Part shown: one piece after another, positions 1-7,430 of the stretch
Layout of the letters: every line of letters starts with the position of its first letter
How positions within the stretch are numbered: the first letter of the stretch is position 1
Program-made: the position numbers and the translations under genes
Notes under the pieces: generated by a model
What the model saw: the letters and a program-made list of their open reading frames with translations, nothing else
What the model was told of the DNA's origin: nothing
Databases searched by the model: none
Origin: Gammaproteobacteria bacterium
Lineage (GTDB): Bacteria; Pseudomonadota; Gammaproteobacteria; S144-34
Direction: 5' to 3'
Assembly (NCBI GenBank): GCA_015487895.1
Contig: WFOW01000212.1
Coordinates: 1 to 7,518, forward strand
DNA length: 7,518 bases

Positions 1-52
1 CACGCCCGAGGACTCGATGGCCGCGCGCGCGGCCATCGAGTCCTCGGGCGTG
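1..52. repeat. Perfect 52-bp palindrome at the window edge, probably a fold-back artefact
   Basis: Bases 1-26 are the exact reverse complement of bases 27-52, with no mismatch and no loop, centred on the GCGCGC at about 24-29. The right arm encodes plausible IF2 sequence (AIESSGV leading into RYYSVIY). The left arm encodes TPEDSMA where the family has a conserved NVRAD-like stretch. A palindrome starting exactly at base 1 and damaging a conserved protein suggests an inverted duplication at a contig end from assembly or amplification. A genuine cruciform-forming site is less likely. Confidence 0.85.
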
Positions 53-439
53 GAGGTCCGCTACTACAGCGTCATCTACGACGTCATCGAGGACGTCAAG
101 AAGGCGATCGAGGGCATGCTCGAGCCGGAGGTCAAGGAGCGTATCGTCGGCATCGCCGAGGTGCGCCAGGTCTTCCGGCATCCGAAGTTCGGCGCCATTG
201 CCGGCTGCATGGTCACCGAGGGCGTTGTGCGGCGCGGGCTGCCCATCCGCGTGCTGCGCGACAACGTGGTCATCTTCGAGGGCGAGCTCGAGTCGCTGCG
301 ACGCTACAAGGACGACGTCAACGAGGTGAAGGCGGGCATGGAGTGCGGCATCGGGGTGCGCAACTACAACGACGTGCGCGAGGGCGACCAGATCGAGGTC
401 TTCGAGCGCGTCGAGGTCGCCCGCACGGTCGACGCCTGA
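2..439 (+). CDS. infB: Translation initiation factor IF-2, C-terminal fragment (5' end outside window)
   Basis: IF2 is the GTPase that places initiator fMet-tRNA on the 30S subunit and promotes subunit joining. Only the C-terminal part is here: the end of domain III and domain IV (C2), which binds the formylmethionyl end of the initiator tRNA. Family hallmarks in order are [59 protein letters not shown] and [15 protein letters not shown], all close to E. coli IF2. The G domain lies upstream of the window. The stop is 13 bp before rbfA, as in the conserved nusA-infB-rbfA operon. The first seven or so codons (TPEDSMA) do not fit the family, which has an NVRAD-type sequence there. They lie in the left arm of a perfect 52-bp palindrome and are probably not genuine. 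From about codon 9 onward the identification is secure. Confidence 0.97.
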   Translation, partial: TPEDSMAARAAIESSGVEVRYYSVIYDVIEDVKKAIEGMLEPEVKERIVGIAEVRQVFRHPKFGAIAGCMVTEGVVRRGLPIRVLRDNVVIFEGELESLRRYKDDVNEVKAGMECGIGVRNYNDVREGDQIEVFERVEVARTVDA

Positions 440-442
440 GCC

Positions 443-447
443 GGGAG
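443..447 (+). promoter_or_regulatory. Ribosome binding site of rbfA (GTG start)
   Basis: GGGAG lies 5 nt before the GTG at 453. It supports this start in the short infB-rbfA gap, where no ATG lies in the right frame close by. Confidence 0.6.
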
Positions 448-452
448 CCGCG

Positions 453-839
453 GTGCCGAAGGAATATCCCAGGGCCCGGCGGGTCGGGGAGCAGATCCAG
501 CGCGAGCTCGCCGATCTCGTGCGCGGCGAGCTCAAGGACCCGCGTGTGGGCATGGTCACCATCATGGACGTGGAGGTGAGCGCAGATCTCGCCCACGCGA
601 AGGTCTACGTCTCGAGCCTTGTGCCGGAGGAGGATCTCGACGCGGCGGTCGCCGCGCTGAACCGCGCGGCGGGCTTCCTGCGCGGGCGCCTCGGGCGGCG
701 GCTGCACATCCGCACCGTGCCCGAGCTGCGTTTCCTGCGCGACGACTCCGTGGAGCGCGGGGTGCGCCTGACGCATCTCATCGACGAGGTGGTGGCGAAG
801 GAGCGCGGCGGTCCCGGGGACGACGGGGAAGGGAGCTGA
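453..839 (+). CDS. rbfA: Ribosome-binding factor A
   Basis: RbfA is a small cytoplasmic 30S maturation factor that binds near the decoding region and assists processing of the 16S rRNA 5' end; it is classically needed for growth at low temperature. The 128-aa product has the single KH-like domain of the family. Visible signatures are [14 protein letters not shown] at the N terminus, [10 protein letters not shown] near residues 29-38, [17 protein letters not shown], and the C-terminal [27 protein letters not shown]. Length is near the 133 aa of E. coli. The start is a GTG 13 bp after infB, preceded by GGGAG and giving [12 protein letters not shown], which matches the family N terminus. The truB start follows only 5 bp after the stop, so the genes are almost certainly co-transcribed and perhaps translationally coupled. 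Confidence 0.97.
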   Translation: MPKEYPRARRVGEQIQRELADLVRGELKDPRVGMVTIMDVEVSADLAHAKVYVSSLVPEEDLDAAVAALNRAAGFLRGRLGRRLHIRTVPELRFLRDDSVERGVRLTHLIDEVVAKERGGPGDDGEGS

Positions 840-844
840 GCACG

Positions 845-1819
845 ATGCCGGGGCGGCGCGGGCGCCGTGCCGTCCCGGCCGCGGACGGGGAAGCGATGCG
901 AGACAGGGGAAAGGGCGGAGCGCGCCGGGACGTCCACGGCATCCTGCTGCTGGACAAGCCCGTGGGCATGAGCTCGAACCAGGCCCTGCAGGCGGTCAAG
1001 CGCCTCTATCGGGCGCGCAAGGCCGGCCATACGGGGAGCCTCGACCCCATGGCCAGCGGGCTGCTGCCCATCTGCCTGGGCGAGGCCACCAAGATCTCGG
1101 GCTTCCTGCTGGGCGCCGACAAGCACTATCTCGTCACCGTGCGCCTCGGTGTGCGGACCGCCACCGGGGACACCGAAGGGGAGGTCCTGGAGACCCGTCC
1201 GGTGCCGCCCCTCGACCCGGAGGACGTCGAGCCCGTTCTCGAGCGCTTCCGCGGCGAGATCGAGCAGATCCCTCCCATGTACTCGGCGGTCAAGCACCAG
1301 GGCGAGCGCCTCTACCGCCTGGCGCGCAAGGGGGTGGAGGTGGAACGGCACCCACGCCGGGTCACCATCCGCGAGCTGCGCCTCGTCGCCTTGCGGCCCG
1401 AGGAGCTCGAGCTCGAGGTACGCTGCAGCAAGGGCACCTACATCCGCACCTTGGCGGAGGACATCGGAGAGGCGCTCGGCTGCGGGGGGCACGTCTCGGC
1501 GCTGCGCCGCCTGGGCGTCGAGCCCTTCGACGAGCCGGAGATGGTCCCCTTGGAGACCCTGCGCGAACGCGCGGCCGAGGGCGGTCCTGGGGCGCTCGAC
1601 GCCTTCCTGCTGCCGGTGGAGGCGGCGCTCGCGGGCTGGCCGGCCGTCCGCCTCGACGCCGATCTCGCCTACTACGTGCGCCAGGGGCAGCCGGTCCTGG
1701 TTCCGCGCGCCCCCACGGAGGGATGGGTGCGGCTCTACGAGGACGGGCGCTTCCTGGGCGTCGGCGAGGTGCTCGACGACGGGCGCATCGGCCCACGGCG
1801 CCTGCTCCGCATCGCCTGA
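845..1819 (+). CDS. truB: tRNA pseudouridine(55) synthase TruB
   Basis: TruB converts U55 of the T-loop of elongator tRNAs to pseudouridine and also acts as a tRNA-folding chaperone. The catalytic aspartate sits in [13 protein letters not shown], at D67 counted from the ATG at 845. Further family motifs are [24 protein letters not shown], the substrate-binding [19 protein letters not shown], and [19 protein letters not shown]. The last 60 or so residues form the TruB C-terminal PUA-like region ([26 protein letters not shown]). From 845 the protein is 324 aa, against 314 in E. coli. GGAG at 832-835, with a 9-nt spacer, supports this start. An in-frame ATG at 896, after GGGGAAG, would give 307 aa and put the catalytic residue at D50, closer to D48 of E. 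coli. The start is therefore uncertain by 17 codons; function is not. Confidence 0.96.
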   Translation: MPGRRGRRAVPAADGEAMRDRGKGGARRDVHGILLLDKPVGMSSNQALQAVKRLYRARKAGHTGSLDPMASGLLPICLGEATKISGFLLGADKHYLVTVRLGVRTATGDTEGEVLETRPVPPLDPEDVEPVLERFRGEIEQIPPMYSAVKHQGERLYRLARKGVEVERHPRRVTIRELRLVALRPEELELEVRCSKGTYIRTLAEDIGEALGCGGHVSALRRLGVEPFDEPEMVPLETLRERAAEGGPGALDAFLLPVEAALAGWPAVRLDADLAYYVRQGQPVLVPRAPTEGWVRLYEDGRFLGVGEVLDDGRIGPRRLLRIA

Positions 1820-1824
1820 CCACC

Positions 1825-1854
1825 TTGTGGGCGTGTCGCACCAGGCGCTAAAAT
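1825..1854 (+). promoter_or_regulatory. Probable sigma70 promoter of rpsO-pnp
   Basis: TTGTGG (1825-1830) and TAAAAT (1849-1854) are separated by 18 bp and lie in the truB-rpsO gap, the most AT-rich short stretch nearby. Transcription would begin near 1861, leaving a leader of about 65 nt before rpsO. A promoter at this place is known for E. coli rpsO, which is independently expressed besides read-through from upstream. Confidence 0.6.
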
Positions 1855-1866
1855 AAGCGTTTCCAA

Positions 1867-1915
1867 TCCGGCAAATCTGCGACTCGGGCCAGCCAGCACA
1901 GACGACGAACCGGAG
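1867..1915 (+). promoter_or_regulatory. rpsO leader with possible Shine-Dalgarno sequestering stem
   Basis: The rpsO ribosome binding site is GGAG at 1912-1915, 10 nt before the ATG. TCCGG at 1867-1871 is complementary to CCGGA at 1910-1914, so pairing would cover most of the Shine-Dalgarno. In many bacteria S15 represses its own mRNA by binding a structured leader, and the structures differ among lineages. Only 5 bp support the pairing here and no clear copy of the rRNA S15 site was found, so this is a suggestion. Confidence 0.25.
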
Positions 1916-1925
1916 CGAGCGTACC

Positions 1926-2195
1926 ATGCCTCTCAGCGCCGAAGAGAAGACCCGCATCGTCCAGGAGTTCCAGCGCGCCCCCGGCGACACGGGCTCGCCC
2001 GAGGTCCAGGTGGCGCTGCTTTCGGCCCGCATCGAGCAGCTCGGCAGGCACTTCGCCGAGCACAAGCACGACCATCACAGCCGCCAGGGGCTGCTCAAGA
2101 TGGTCAACCAGCGACGCAAGCTCCTGGACTATCTCAAGCGCAAGGACCCCAAGCGCTATCAGGATCTGATCGCGCGTCTTGGGCTGCGCCGCTGA
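1926..2195 (+). CDS. rpsO: 30S ribosomal protein S15
   Basis: S15 is a primary 16S rRNA-binding protein of the 30S platform. It binds the helix 20-21-22 junction and takes part in bridge B4 to the 50S subunit. The product is 89 aa including Met, exactly the E. coli length. It carries the full family signature: [35 protein letters not shown], then [20 protein letters not shown] and the terminal LIARLGLRR. The start is an ATG with GGAG 10 nt upstream. The gene lies between truB and pnp as usual in gammaproteobacteria. It has its own likely promoter, and its leader may allow autoregulation. Confidence 0.99.
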   Translation: MPLSAEEKTRIVQEFQRAPGDTGSPEVQVALLSARIEQLGRHFAEHKHDHHSRQGLLKMVNQRRKLLDYLKRKDPKRYQDLIARLGLRR

Positions 2196-2223
2196 GCGCA
2201 TCCCGCGTCATGGTCCATCCCCC

Positions 2224-2238
2224 GAGGAACGCAAGGTG
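2224..2238 (+). promoter_or_regulatory. Shine-Dalgarno and GTG start that fix the pnp N terminus
   Basis: GAGG at 2224-2227 is 8 nt before the GTG at 2236. An upstream in-frame TTG at 2179 would add 19 residues that overlap rpsO and match nothing in the family. The next in-frame ATG lies about 100 bp downstream, inside the first conserved domain. GTG is therefore the best start. Confidence 0.8.
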
Positions 2239-4365
2239 AAACCCGCAAAGAAGACCTTCCAGTACGGCGAGCACACCGTCACCATCGAAACGGGCGAGAT
2301 CGCGCGCCAGGCCACGGGCGCGGTGCTGGTCAACATGTCGGACACGGTGGTGCTGGTGACGGTGGTCGCGCGCAAGGAGACGGTCGAGGGGCAGGACTTC
2401 TTCCCCCTCACGGTGCATTACCAGGAACGGACCTACGCCGCCGGCCGCATCCCCGGGAGCTTCTTCCGGCGCGAAGGAAGGCCGAGCGAGAAGGAGACGC
2501 TCACCTCCCGCCTCATCGACCGTCCCATCCGCCCCCTCTTCCCGAAAGGTTTCACCAACGAGGTCCAGATCATCGCCACGGTGCTCTCCTCCAATCCGGA
2601 GGTGGATCCCGACGTGCCTTCCATGCTGGGGGCCTCGGCGGCGCTGGCGGTCTCGGGCGTGCCCTTCAACGGTCCCATCGGGGCCGCACGCGTGGGCTAC
2701 CGCGACGGCAAGCTGCTGCTCAACCCCACGCTGAGCGAGACGCGCGCGAGCGACCTCGATCTCGTGGTGGCCGGCACCGAGAAGGCCGTGCTCATGGTCG
2801 AGTCCGAGGCGCGCCAGCTTCCCGAGTCGGTCATGCTCGACGCCGTGATGTTCGGCCACGAGCGGATGCAGGTGGCCATCCGGGCCATCAGGGAGCTCGC
2901 CGCCGAGGCGGGGGTCGAGCCCTGGGACTGGCAGCCGCCGGAGAAGGACGAGGCGCTGGAGCGGGCCGTGGAGGAGGCCGCGCGCGGCGCCATCGAGGAG
3001 GCCTACCGCATCGCACGCAAGCAGGACCGCCTGTCCCGTCTGGCGGAGATCCGGGCGGAGGTCATCGCAGAGCTGTGCGGCGGCGAGAGCCCCCGCTGGG
3101 CTCCGCACCAGGTCAAGGAGGCGGTGGAGGCGCTGGAGAAGCGCATCGTCCGCGGGCGCATCCTCGCCGGCGAGCAGCGCATCGACGGCCGCGACACGCG
3201 CACGGTGCGCCCGATCACCATCAAGACCGGGCTCCTGCCGCGCACGCACGGCTCGGCGCTGTTCACGCGCGGCGAGACGCAGGCGCTCGTGGTCACCACG
3301 CTCGGAACCCAGAAGGACGCGCAGATCATCGACGCCATCGAGGGCAAGCGCGAGGAGCCCTTCATGCTCCACTACAACTTCCCGCCCTACTGCGTCGGGG
3401 AGACGGGCATGGTGGGCTCGCCCAAGCGCCGCGAGATCGGCCACGGGCGCCTCGCCAAGCGAGGCCTGCAGGCGGTGATGCCGAGCCAGGAGGAGTTCCC
3501 CTACGTCATTCGCGTGGTCTCGGAGATCACCGAGTCGAACGGCTCGAGCTCCATGGCCACGGTGTGCGGCACCAGCCTCTCGCTGATGGACGCGGGCGTG
3601 CCCATCAAGGCGCCGGTCGCCGGCATCGCCATGGGGCTGATCAAGGAGGGCGACCGCTTCGCGGTGCTGACCGACATCCTCGGCGACGAGGACCATCTCG
3701 GCGACATGGACTTCAAGGTCGCGGGCACACGCAAGGGCGTGACCGCGCTGCAGATGGACATCAAGATCGACGGCATCACGCGCGAGATCATGGACACCGC
3801 GCTGGCGCAGGCGCGCGAGGCGCGCATGCATATCCTCGACCGGATGGCGGAGGCGCTGCCCGCGCCGCGCAAGGAGATGTCGGAGTACGCCCCGCGCATC
3901 ATCACCTTCAAGATCGATCCCGAGAAGATCCGCGACGTCATCGGCCGCGGCGGCGTCACCATCCGTGCCATCACGGAGGAGACCGGCACCGTCATCGACA
4001 TCGCCGACGACGGCACCGTCCGGGTCGCCTCCAGCGACAAGGCGGCGGGCGAGGAGGCGCGCCGGCGCATCGAGGAGCTGACGGCCGAGGTCGAGGTCGG
4101 CAAGGTCTACGAGGGCCGCGTGTCCAAGCTCATGGACTTCGGCGCCCTCGTCACCATCCTGCCCGGCCGCGACGGCCTCGTGCACATCTCGCAGATCTCG
4201 GACGAGCGCGTGCAGCGCGTCAGCGACAAGCTCGCCGAGGGCGACATCGTCCGTGTCAAGGTGCTCGAGGTCGACAAGCAGGGCCGCATCCGCCTCAGCA
4301 TGAAGGCCGTGGACGAGGACGAGCGCCGCGGCAAGCCCAAGGGCAAGGCCGGCGGCAGGCGCTGA
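2236..4365 (+). CDS. pnp: Polynucleotide phosphorylase (polyribonucleotide nucleotidyltransferase)
   Basis: PNPase degrades RNA 3' to 5' with phosphate, releasing nucleoside diphosphates, and can run in reverse to add heteropolymeric tails. It is a ring-shaped trimer and often joins RNase E in the degradosome. The 709-aa product (711 in E. coli) has a first RNase PH domain (about 5-140), an all-helical linker domain, a second RNase PH domain (about 312-450), a KH domain (about 553-615, with GRGG at 570-573) and an S1 domain (about 622-690, [22 protein letters not shown]). Catalytic-site residues S437-S439 (SSS), D486 and D492 occupy the same numbers as in E. coli. FFRREGRP and RPIRPLFP, the phosphate and RNA contact motifs of domain one, are intact. 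The tail after S1 is short and basic ([11 protein letters not shown]). pnp follows rpsO by 40 bp and ends next to an unusual repeat cluster. Confidence 0.99.
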   Translation: MKPAKKTFQYGEHTVTIETGEIARQATGAVLVNMSDTVVLVTVVARKETVEGQDFFPLTVHYQERTYAAGRIPGSFFRREGRPSEKETLTSRLIDRPIRPLFPKGFTNEVQIIATVLSSNPEVDPDVPSMLGASAALAVSGVPFNGPIGAARVGYRDGKLLLNPTLSETRASDLDLVVAGTEKAVLMVESEARQLPESVMLDAVMFGHERMQVAIRAIRELAAEAGVEPWDWQPPEKDEALERAVEEAARGAIEEAYRIARKQDRLSRLAEIRAEVIAELCGGESPRWAPHQVKEAVEALEKRIVRGRILAGEQRIDGRDTRTVRPITIKTGLLPRTHGSALFTRGETQALVVTTLGTQKDAQIIDAIEGKREEPFMLHYNFPPYCVGETGMVGSPKRREIGHGRLAKRGLQAVMPSQEEFPYVIRVVSEITESNGSSSMATVCGTSLSLMDAGVPIKAPVAGIAMGLIKEGDRFAVLTDILGDEDHLGDMDFKVAGTRKGVTALQMDIKIDGITREIMDTALAQAREARMHILDRMAEALPAPRKEMSEYAPRIITFKIDPEKIRDVIGRGGVTIRAITEETGTVIDIADDGTVRVASSDKAAGEEARRRIEELTAEVEVGKVYEGRVSKLMDFGALVTILPGRDGLVHISQISDERVQRVSDKLAEGDIVRVKVLEVDKQGRIRLSMKAVDEDERRGKPKGKAGGRR

Positions 4366-4377
4366 CGCCCGCGGCGC

Positions 4378-4470
4378 GGAGGCGGGAGGCGAGTATCGGG
4401 AGGCGAGGGTCGGTGCGCCCTTTCGGGCGCGGCCTTTCGATCTTCCCGTCACCCGTAACCCGTCTCCCGT
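4378..4470 (+). repeat. Heptamer-hairpin element, copy 1
   Basis: A purine-rich left arm built on GGCGGGA/GGCGAGG-like units leads to a hairpin: GCGCCC (4415-4420), loop TTTC, GGGCGC (4425-4430). After GGCCTTTCGATCTT comes a pyrimidine-rich right arm of CCCGTNN heptamers, with CCC at 4445, 4452, 4459 and 4466, exact period 7. From 4399 to about 4464 it matches 4821-4886 with only a few substitutions. Confidence 0.85.
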
Positions 4471-4511
4471 GCACTCCACGAATGTGGGAGCGGCCGCCTG
4501 CGGCGGCAGAG
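4444..4511 (+). repeat. 68-bp exact direct repeat, copy 1
   Basis: Identical base for base to 4736-4803, offset 292. It spans the end of a CCCGTNN array, the linker GCACTCCACGAA and a complete REP-like hairpin. Confidence 0.95.
4483..4507 (+). repeat. REP-like hairpin 1 (plus orientation)
   Basis: TGTGGGAGCGGC at 4483-4494 is followed by a stem GCCGCC (4493-4498), loop TGC, GGCGGC (4502-4507). A GTGGGAGCGG lead with a short GC palindrome is the pattern of REP elements known from Pseudomonas and other gammaproteobacteria, usually mobilised by a REP-associated tyrosine transposase encoded elsewhere. Confidence 0.7.
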
Positions 4512-4605
4512 GCGAGAGGCGGGGGTCGAGAGGCGAGGGTTGGTGCGCGCTCCGCGCGCGGTCTTTGTGATCTAGTCCGCCCGTCTCCCATAACCCGTCT
4601 CCCGC
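4509..4605 (+). repeat. Heptamer-hairpin element, copy 2 (diverged)
   Basis: It has the same layout as copies 1 and 3: a GAGGCGA-type purine arm; a hairpin GCGCGC (4545-4550), loop TCC, GCGCGC (4554-4559); the spacer GGTCTTTGTGATCTAGTC; then CCC runs at 4580, 4587, 4594 and 4601. The stem sequence differs from the other copies, but pairing is kept. Confidence 0.8.
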
Positions 4606-4624
4606 ACGCTCCTGCGAAGCGGTC

Positions 4625-4646
4625 GCGGCAAGATGCCGCTCCCACA
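4625..4646 (-). repeat. REP-like hairpin 2 (minus orientation)
   Basis: Read on the minus strand this is TGTGGGAGCGGC followed by a stem-loop: GCGGCA, 3-nt loop, TGCCGC (plus coordinates 4625-4630 and 4634-4639). The lead dodecamer is identical to that of hairpins 1 and 4 but lies in the opposite orientation. Confidence 0.7.
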
Positions 4647-4662
4647 AGGCCAGGTGAGGCTG

Positions 4663-4686
4663 GTCGGGGCCGGAAGCCCTCCCACA
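4663..4686 (-). repeat. REP-like hairpin 3, variant (minus orientation)
   Basis: On the minus strand it reads TGTGGGAGGGCTTCC followed by GGCCCCGAC. GGGC (4667-4670) and GCCC (4676-4679) pair around a 5-nt loop. It resembles hairpin 2 with a changed stem and lies 16 bp from it in the same orientation. Confidence 0.5.
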
Positions 4687-4688
4687 GG

Positions 4689-4754
4689 CGGGTTACGGTT
4701 TACGGGCTGCGGTTCACAGTGACCTGCACACCGTCTCCCGTCACCCGTAACCCG
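4689..4754. repeat. Long imperfect inverted repeat between opposed heptamer arrays
   Basis: G-rich heptamers on the plus strand (GGGTTAC, GGTTTAC, GGGCTGC, GGTTCAC at 4690-4717) face CCCGTNN heptamers at 4737-4760. CGGGTTACGG (4689-4698) pairs perfectly with CCGTAACCCG (4745-4754). In the same register 4702-4706 pair with 4737-4741 and 4710-4713 with 4730-4733. Confidence 0.75.
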
Positions 4755-4803
4755 TCTCCCGTGCACTCCACGAATGTGGGAGCGGCCGCCTGCGGCGGCA
4801 GAG
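4736..4803 (+). repeat. 68-bp exact direct repeat, copy 2
   Basis: Identical to 4444-4511. It starts with CCC runs at 4737, 4744, 4751 and 4758 and ends just after REP-like hairpin 4. Confidence 0.95.
4775..4799 (+). repeat. REP-like hairpin 4 (plus orientation)
   Basis: Exact second copy of hairpin 1: TGTGGGAGCGGC, then the GCCGCC stem, TGC loop and GGCGGC. It lies inside the 68-bp direct repeat. Confidence 0.7.
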
Positions 4804-4898
4804 ACGGGAGGCGAGAGGCAGGAGGCGAGGGTCGGTGCGCCCTTTCGGGCGCAGCCTTTCGATCTTCCCGTCTCCCGTAACCCGTCACCCGTCACCCG
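4804..4898 (+). repeat. Heptamer-hairpin element, copy 3 (best preserved)
   Basis: A purine arm (ACGGGAG, GCGAGAG, GCAGGAG, GCGAGGG) precedes the hairpin GCGCCC (4837-4842), TTTC, GGGCGC (4847-4852). Five CCC runs follow at 4867, 4874, 4881, 4888 and 4895, with exact period 7. The array ends 6 bp from the acs stop codon. On the minus strand the five GGG runs with 4-nt gaps fit the G-quadruplex rule. Confidence 0.85.
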
Positions 4899-4903
4899 CG
4901 AGC

Positions 4904-6838
<1,935 letters not shown>

Positions 6839-6845
6839 GTCGGAA

Positions 6846-6854
6846 TCTCCTCCT
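6846..6854 (-). promoter_or_regulatory. Strong ribosome binding site of acs
   Basis: On the minus strand AGGAGGAGA ends 7 nt before the acs ATG. It is the best Shine-Dalgarno match in the window, supports the start at 6838 and suggests efficient translation. Confidence 0.8.
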
Positions 6855-6892
6855 GGCTCGTGGCTGCCGTGGCCGCTCCGGGAGGGGCACGC

Positions 6893-7357
6893 TCAGGCGC
6901 GGTCCCGGCCGAAGACGCGCCGCCACCAGCGGCGCCGGCCCGCGGGCGGCGGCATCGCCGCGCGCAGGTCGCTCGGCGGCAGGGTCGAGAGCACCCATCC
7001 CGGCAGCGGCGGCTGCGCGCTCGAGCCGCACACCATGCCCAGGTTGTTGGGGTCGTAGATCTTGATCAGCGTCGGGTGCTCGGGATCGTCGGCATAGACG
7101 ATCCCGCAGTAGTCCTCCGCATGCTCCCTGCGCAGCAGGCTGTCGATCTCGGTCAGGAAGGTGTCGAGCTCGGCGGGCTCGGCTGGCGTGGCCGGCGGGG
7201 CCTCACCCACGGCGTACACGTACCAGCCCTCATGCGCGCGGGCCCGCACCCGCGCCCACAGCGCCTCGAGCTGAGGCCAGCGCAGGATGCCCGTGAAGCT
7301 CCCCTTCCACGCCGAGAGGAAAGGATCGCCCGTCTCCCCCGTGTGCCCGGTCGCCAT
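6893..7357 (-). CDS. Conserved-looking hypothetical protein, 154 aa
   Basis: I do not recognise the family. The protein appears soluble: no signal peptide or membrane segment is visible. It has an aromatic N-terminal half (DPFLSAWKGSFTGILRWPQ, WARVRARAHEGWYVYAVGE), a helical stretch LDTFLTEIDSLLRREHAEDYCG, then IVYADD, LIKIYDPNNLGMVCGSS and PPLPGWVLSTLPPSDL, and a basic tail RRRWWRRVFGRDR. Cysteines are C84 and C110. The blocks around DYCGIVYADD and YDPNNLG read like a conserved folded domain rather than random sequence. I chose the ATG at 7357, preceded by GGAAAGAGAAG; a GTG at 7384 would add nine charged residues (MRRRKEKHE) and has a weaker site. It lies 54 bp upstream of acs in the same direction, so it may be co-transcribed, but that alone does not give a function. 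Confidence 0.85.
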   Translation of the reverse strand: MATGHTGETGDPFLSAWKGSFTGILRWPQLEALWARVRARAHEGWYVYAVGEAPPATPAEPAELDTFLTEIDSLLRREHAEDYCGIVYADDPEHPTLIKIYDPNNLGMVCGSSAQPPLPGWVLSTLPPSDLRAAMPPPAGRRRWWRRVFGRDRA

Positions 7358-7430
7358 CTCGTGCTTCTCTTTCCGCCGGCGCACCCCATTGTCCCACGCC
7401 GCGCGGGCACGCGCATCCCGCGGCGGGACG

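Larger units (their letters stand above)
4366..4903. other. 538-bp gene-free gap between convergent pnp and acs, filled with repeats
   Basis: I see no credible gene here. Open frames crossing it read as repetitive peptides (for example GDGLRVTGDG) produced by heptamer repeats. The gap holds three hairpin elements with purine and pyrimidine arms, a fourth heptamer array facing an inverted array, and four REP-like hairpins. Because pnp and acs converge, the hairpins may also help end transcription from both sides, but no hairpin with a proper T tract was found. Confidence 0.8.

Noticed and set aside
605..2065. 486-aa minus-strand open frame across rbfA, truB and rpsO
   Set aside because: It covers three well-identified genes on the other strand and its translation shows no recognisable domain; stop codons are simply rare in high-GC sequence.
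4415..4444. Classical intrinsic terminator after pnp
   Set aside because: The GC hairpin is good, but the downstream sequence GGCCTTTCGATCTT lacks a continuous T run directly after the stem. It may contribute to termination, but I do not call it as one.
2134..4647. 837-aa open frame antisense to pnp
   Set aside because: It is a shadow of the pnp codon pattern in GC-rich DNA. The peptide is a low-complexity run of Arg, Asp, His, Leu and Ala with no family motif, and it overlaps an unmistakable PNPase.
3075..4880. 601-aa plus-strand open frame running from pnp into the repeat gap
   Set aside because: It is a different frame of pnp, rich in Arg, His and Gly, that continues through heptamer repeats. 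There is no ribosome binding site or motif.
4700..4888. 62-aa minus-strand open frame within the repeat region
   Set aside because: It is entirely made of repeat elements (heptamers and a REP-like hairpin). Such frames are commonly mis-annotated; there is no evidence of translation.
4378..4898. CRISPR array
   Set aside because: The repeats are 7-bp tandem units and hairpins of unequal spacing. There are no 24-40-bp repeats alternating with unique spacers and no cas genes.
7416..7428. Inverted repeat TCCCGC-G-GCGGGA as a terminator
   Set aside because: The loop would be one base, the arms are short and there is no T tract on either side; expected by chance in GC-rich DNA.
7358..7430. Promoter for the 154-aa gene and acs
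   Set aside because: GACAAT on the minus strand resembles a -10 box, but no -35-like hexamer stands at the right distance, and the stretch is short and very GC-rich.
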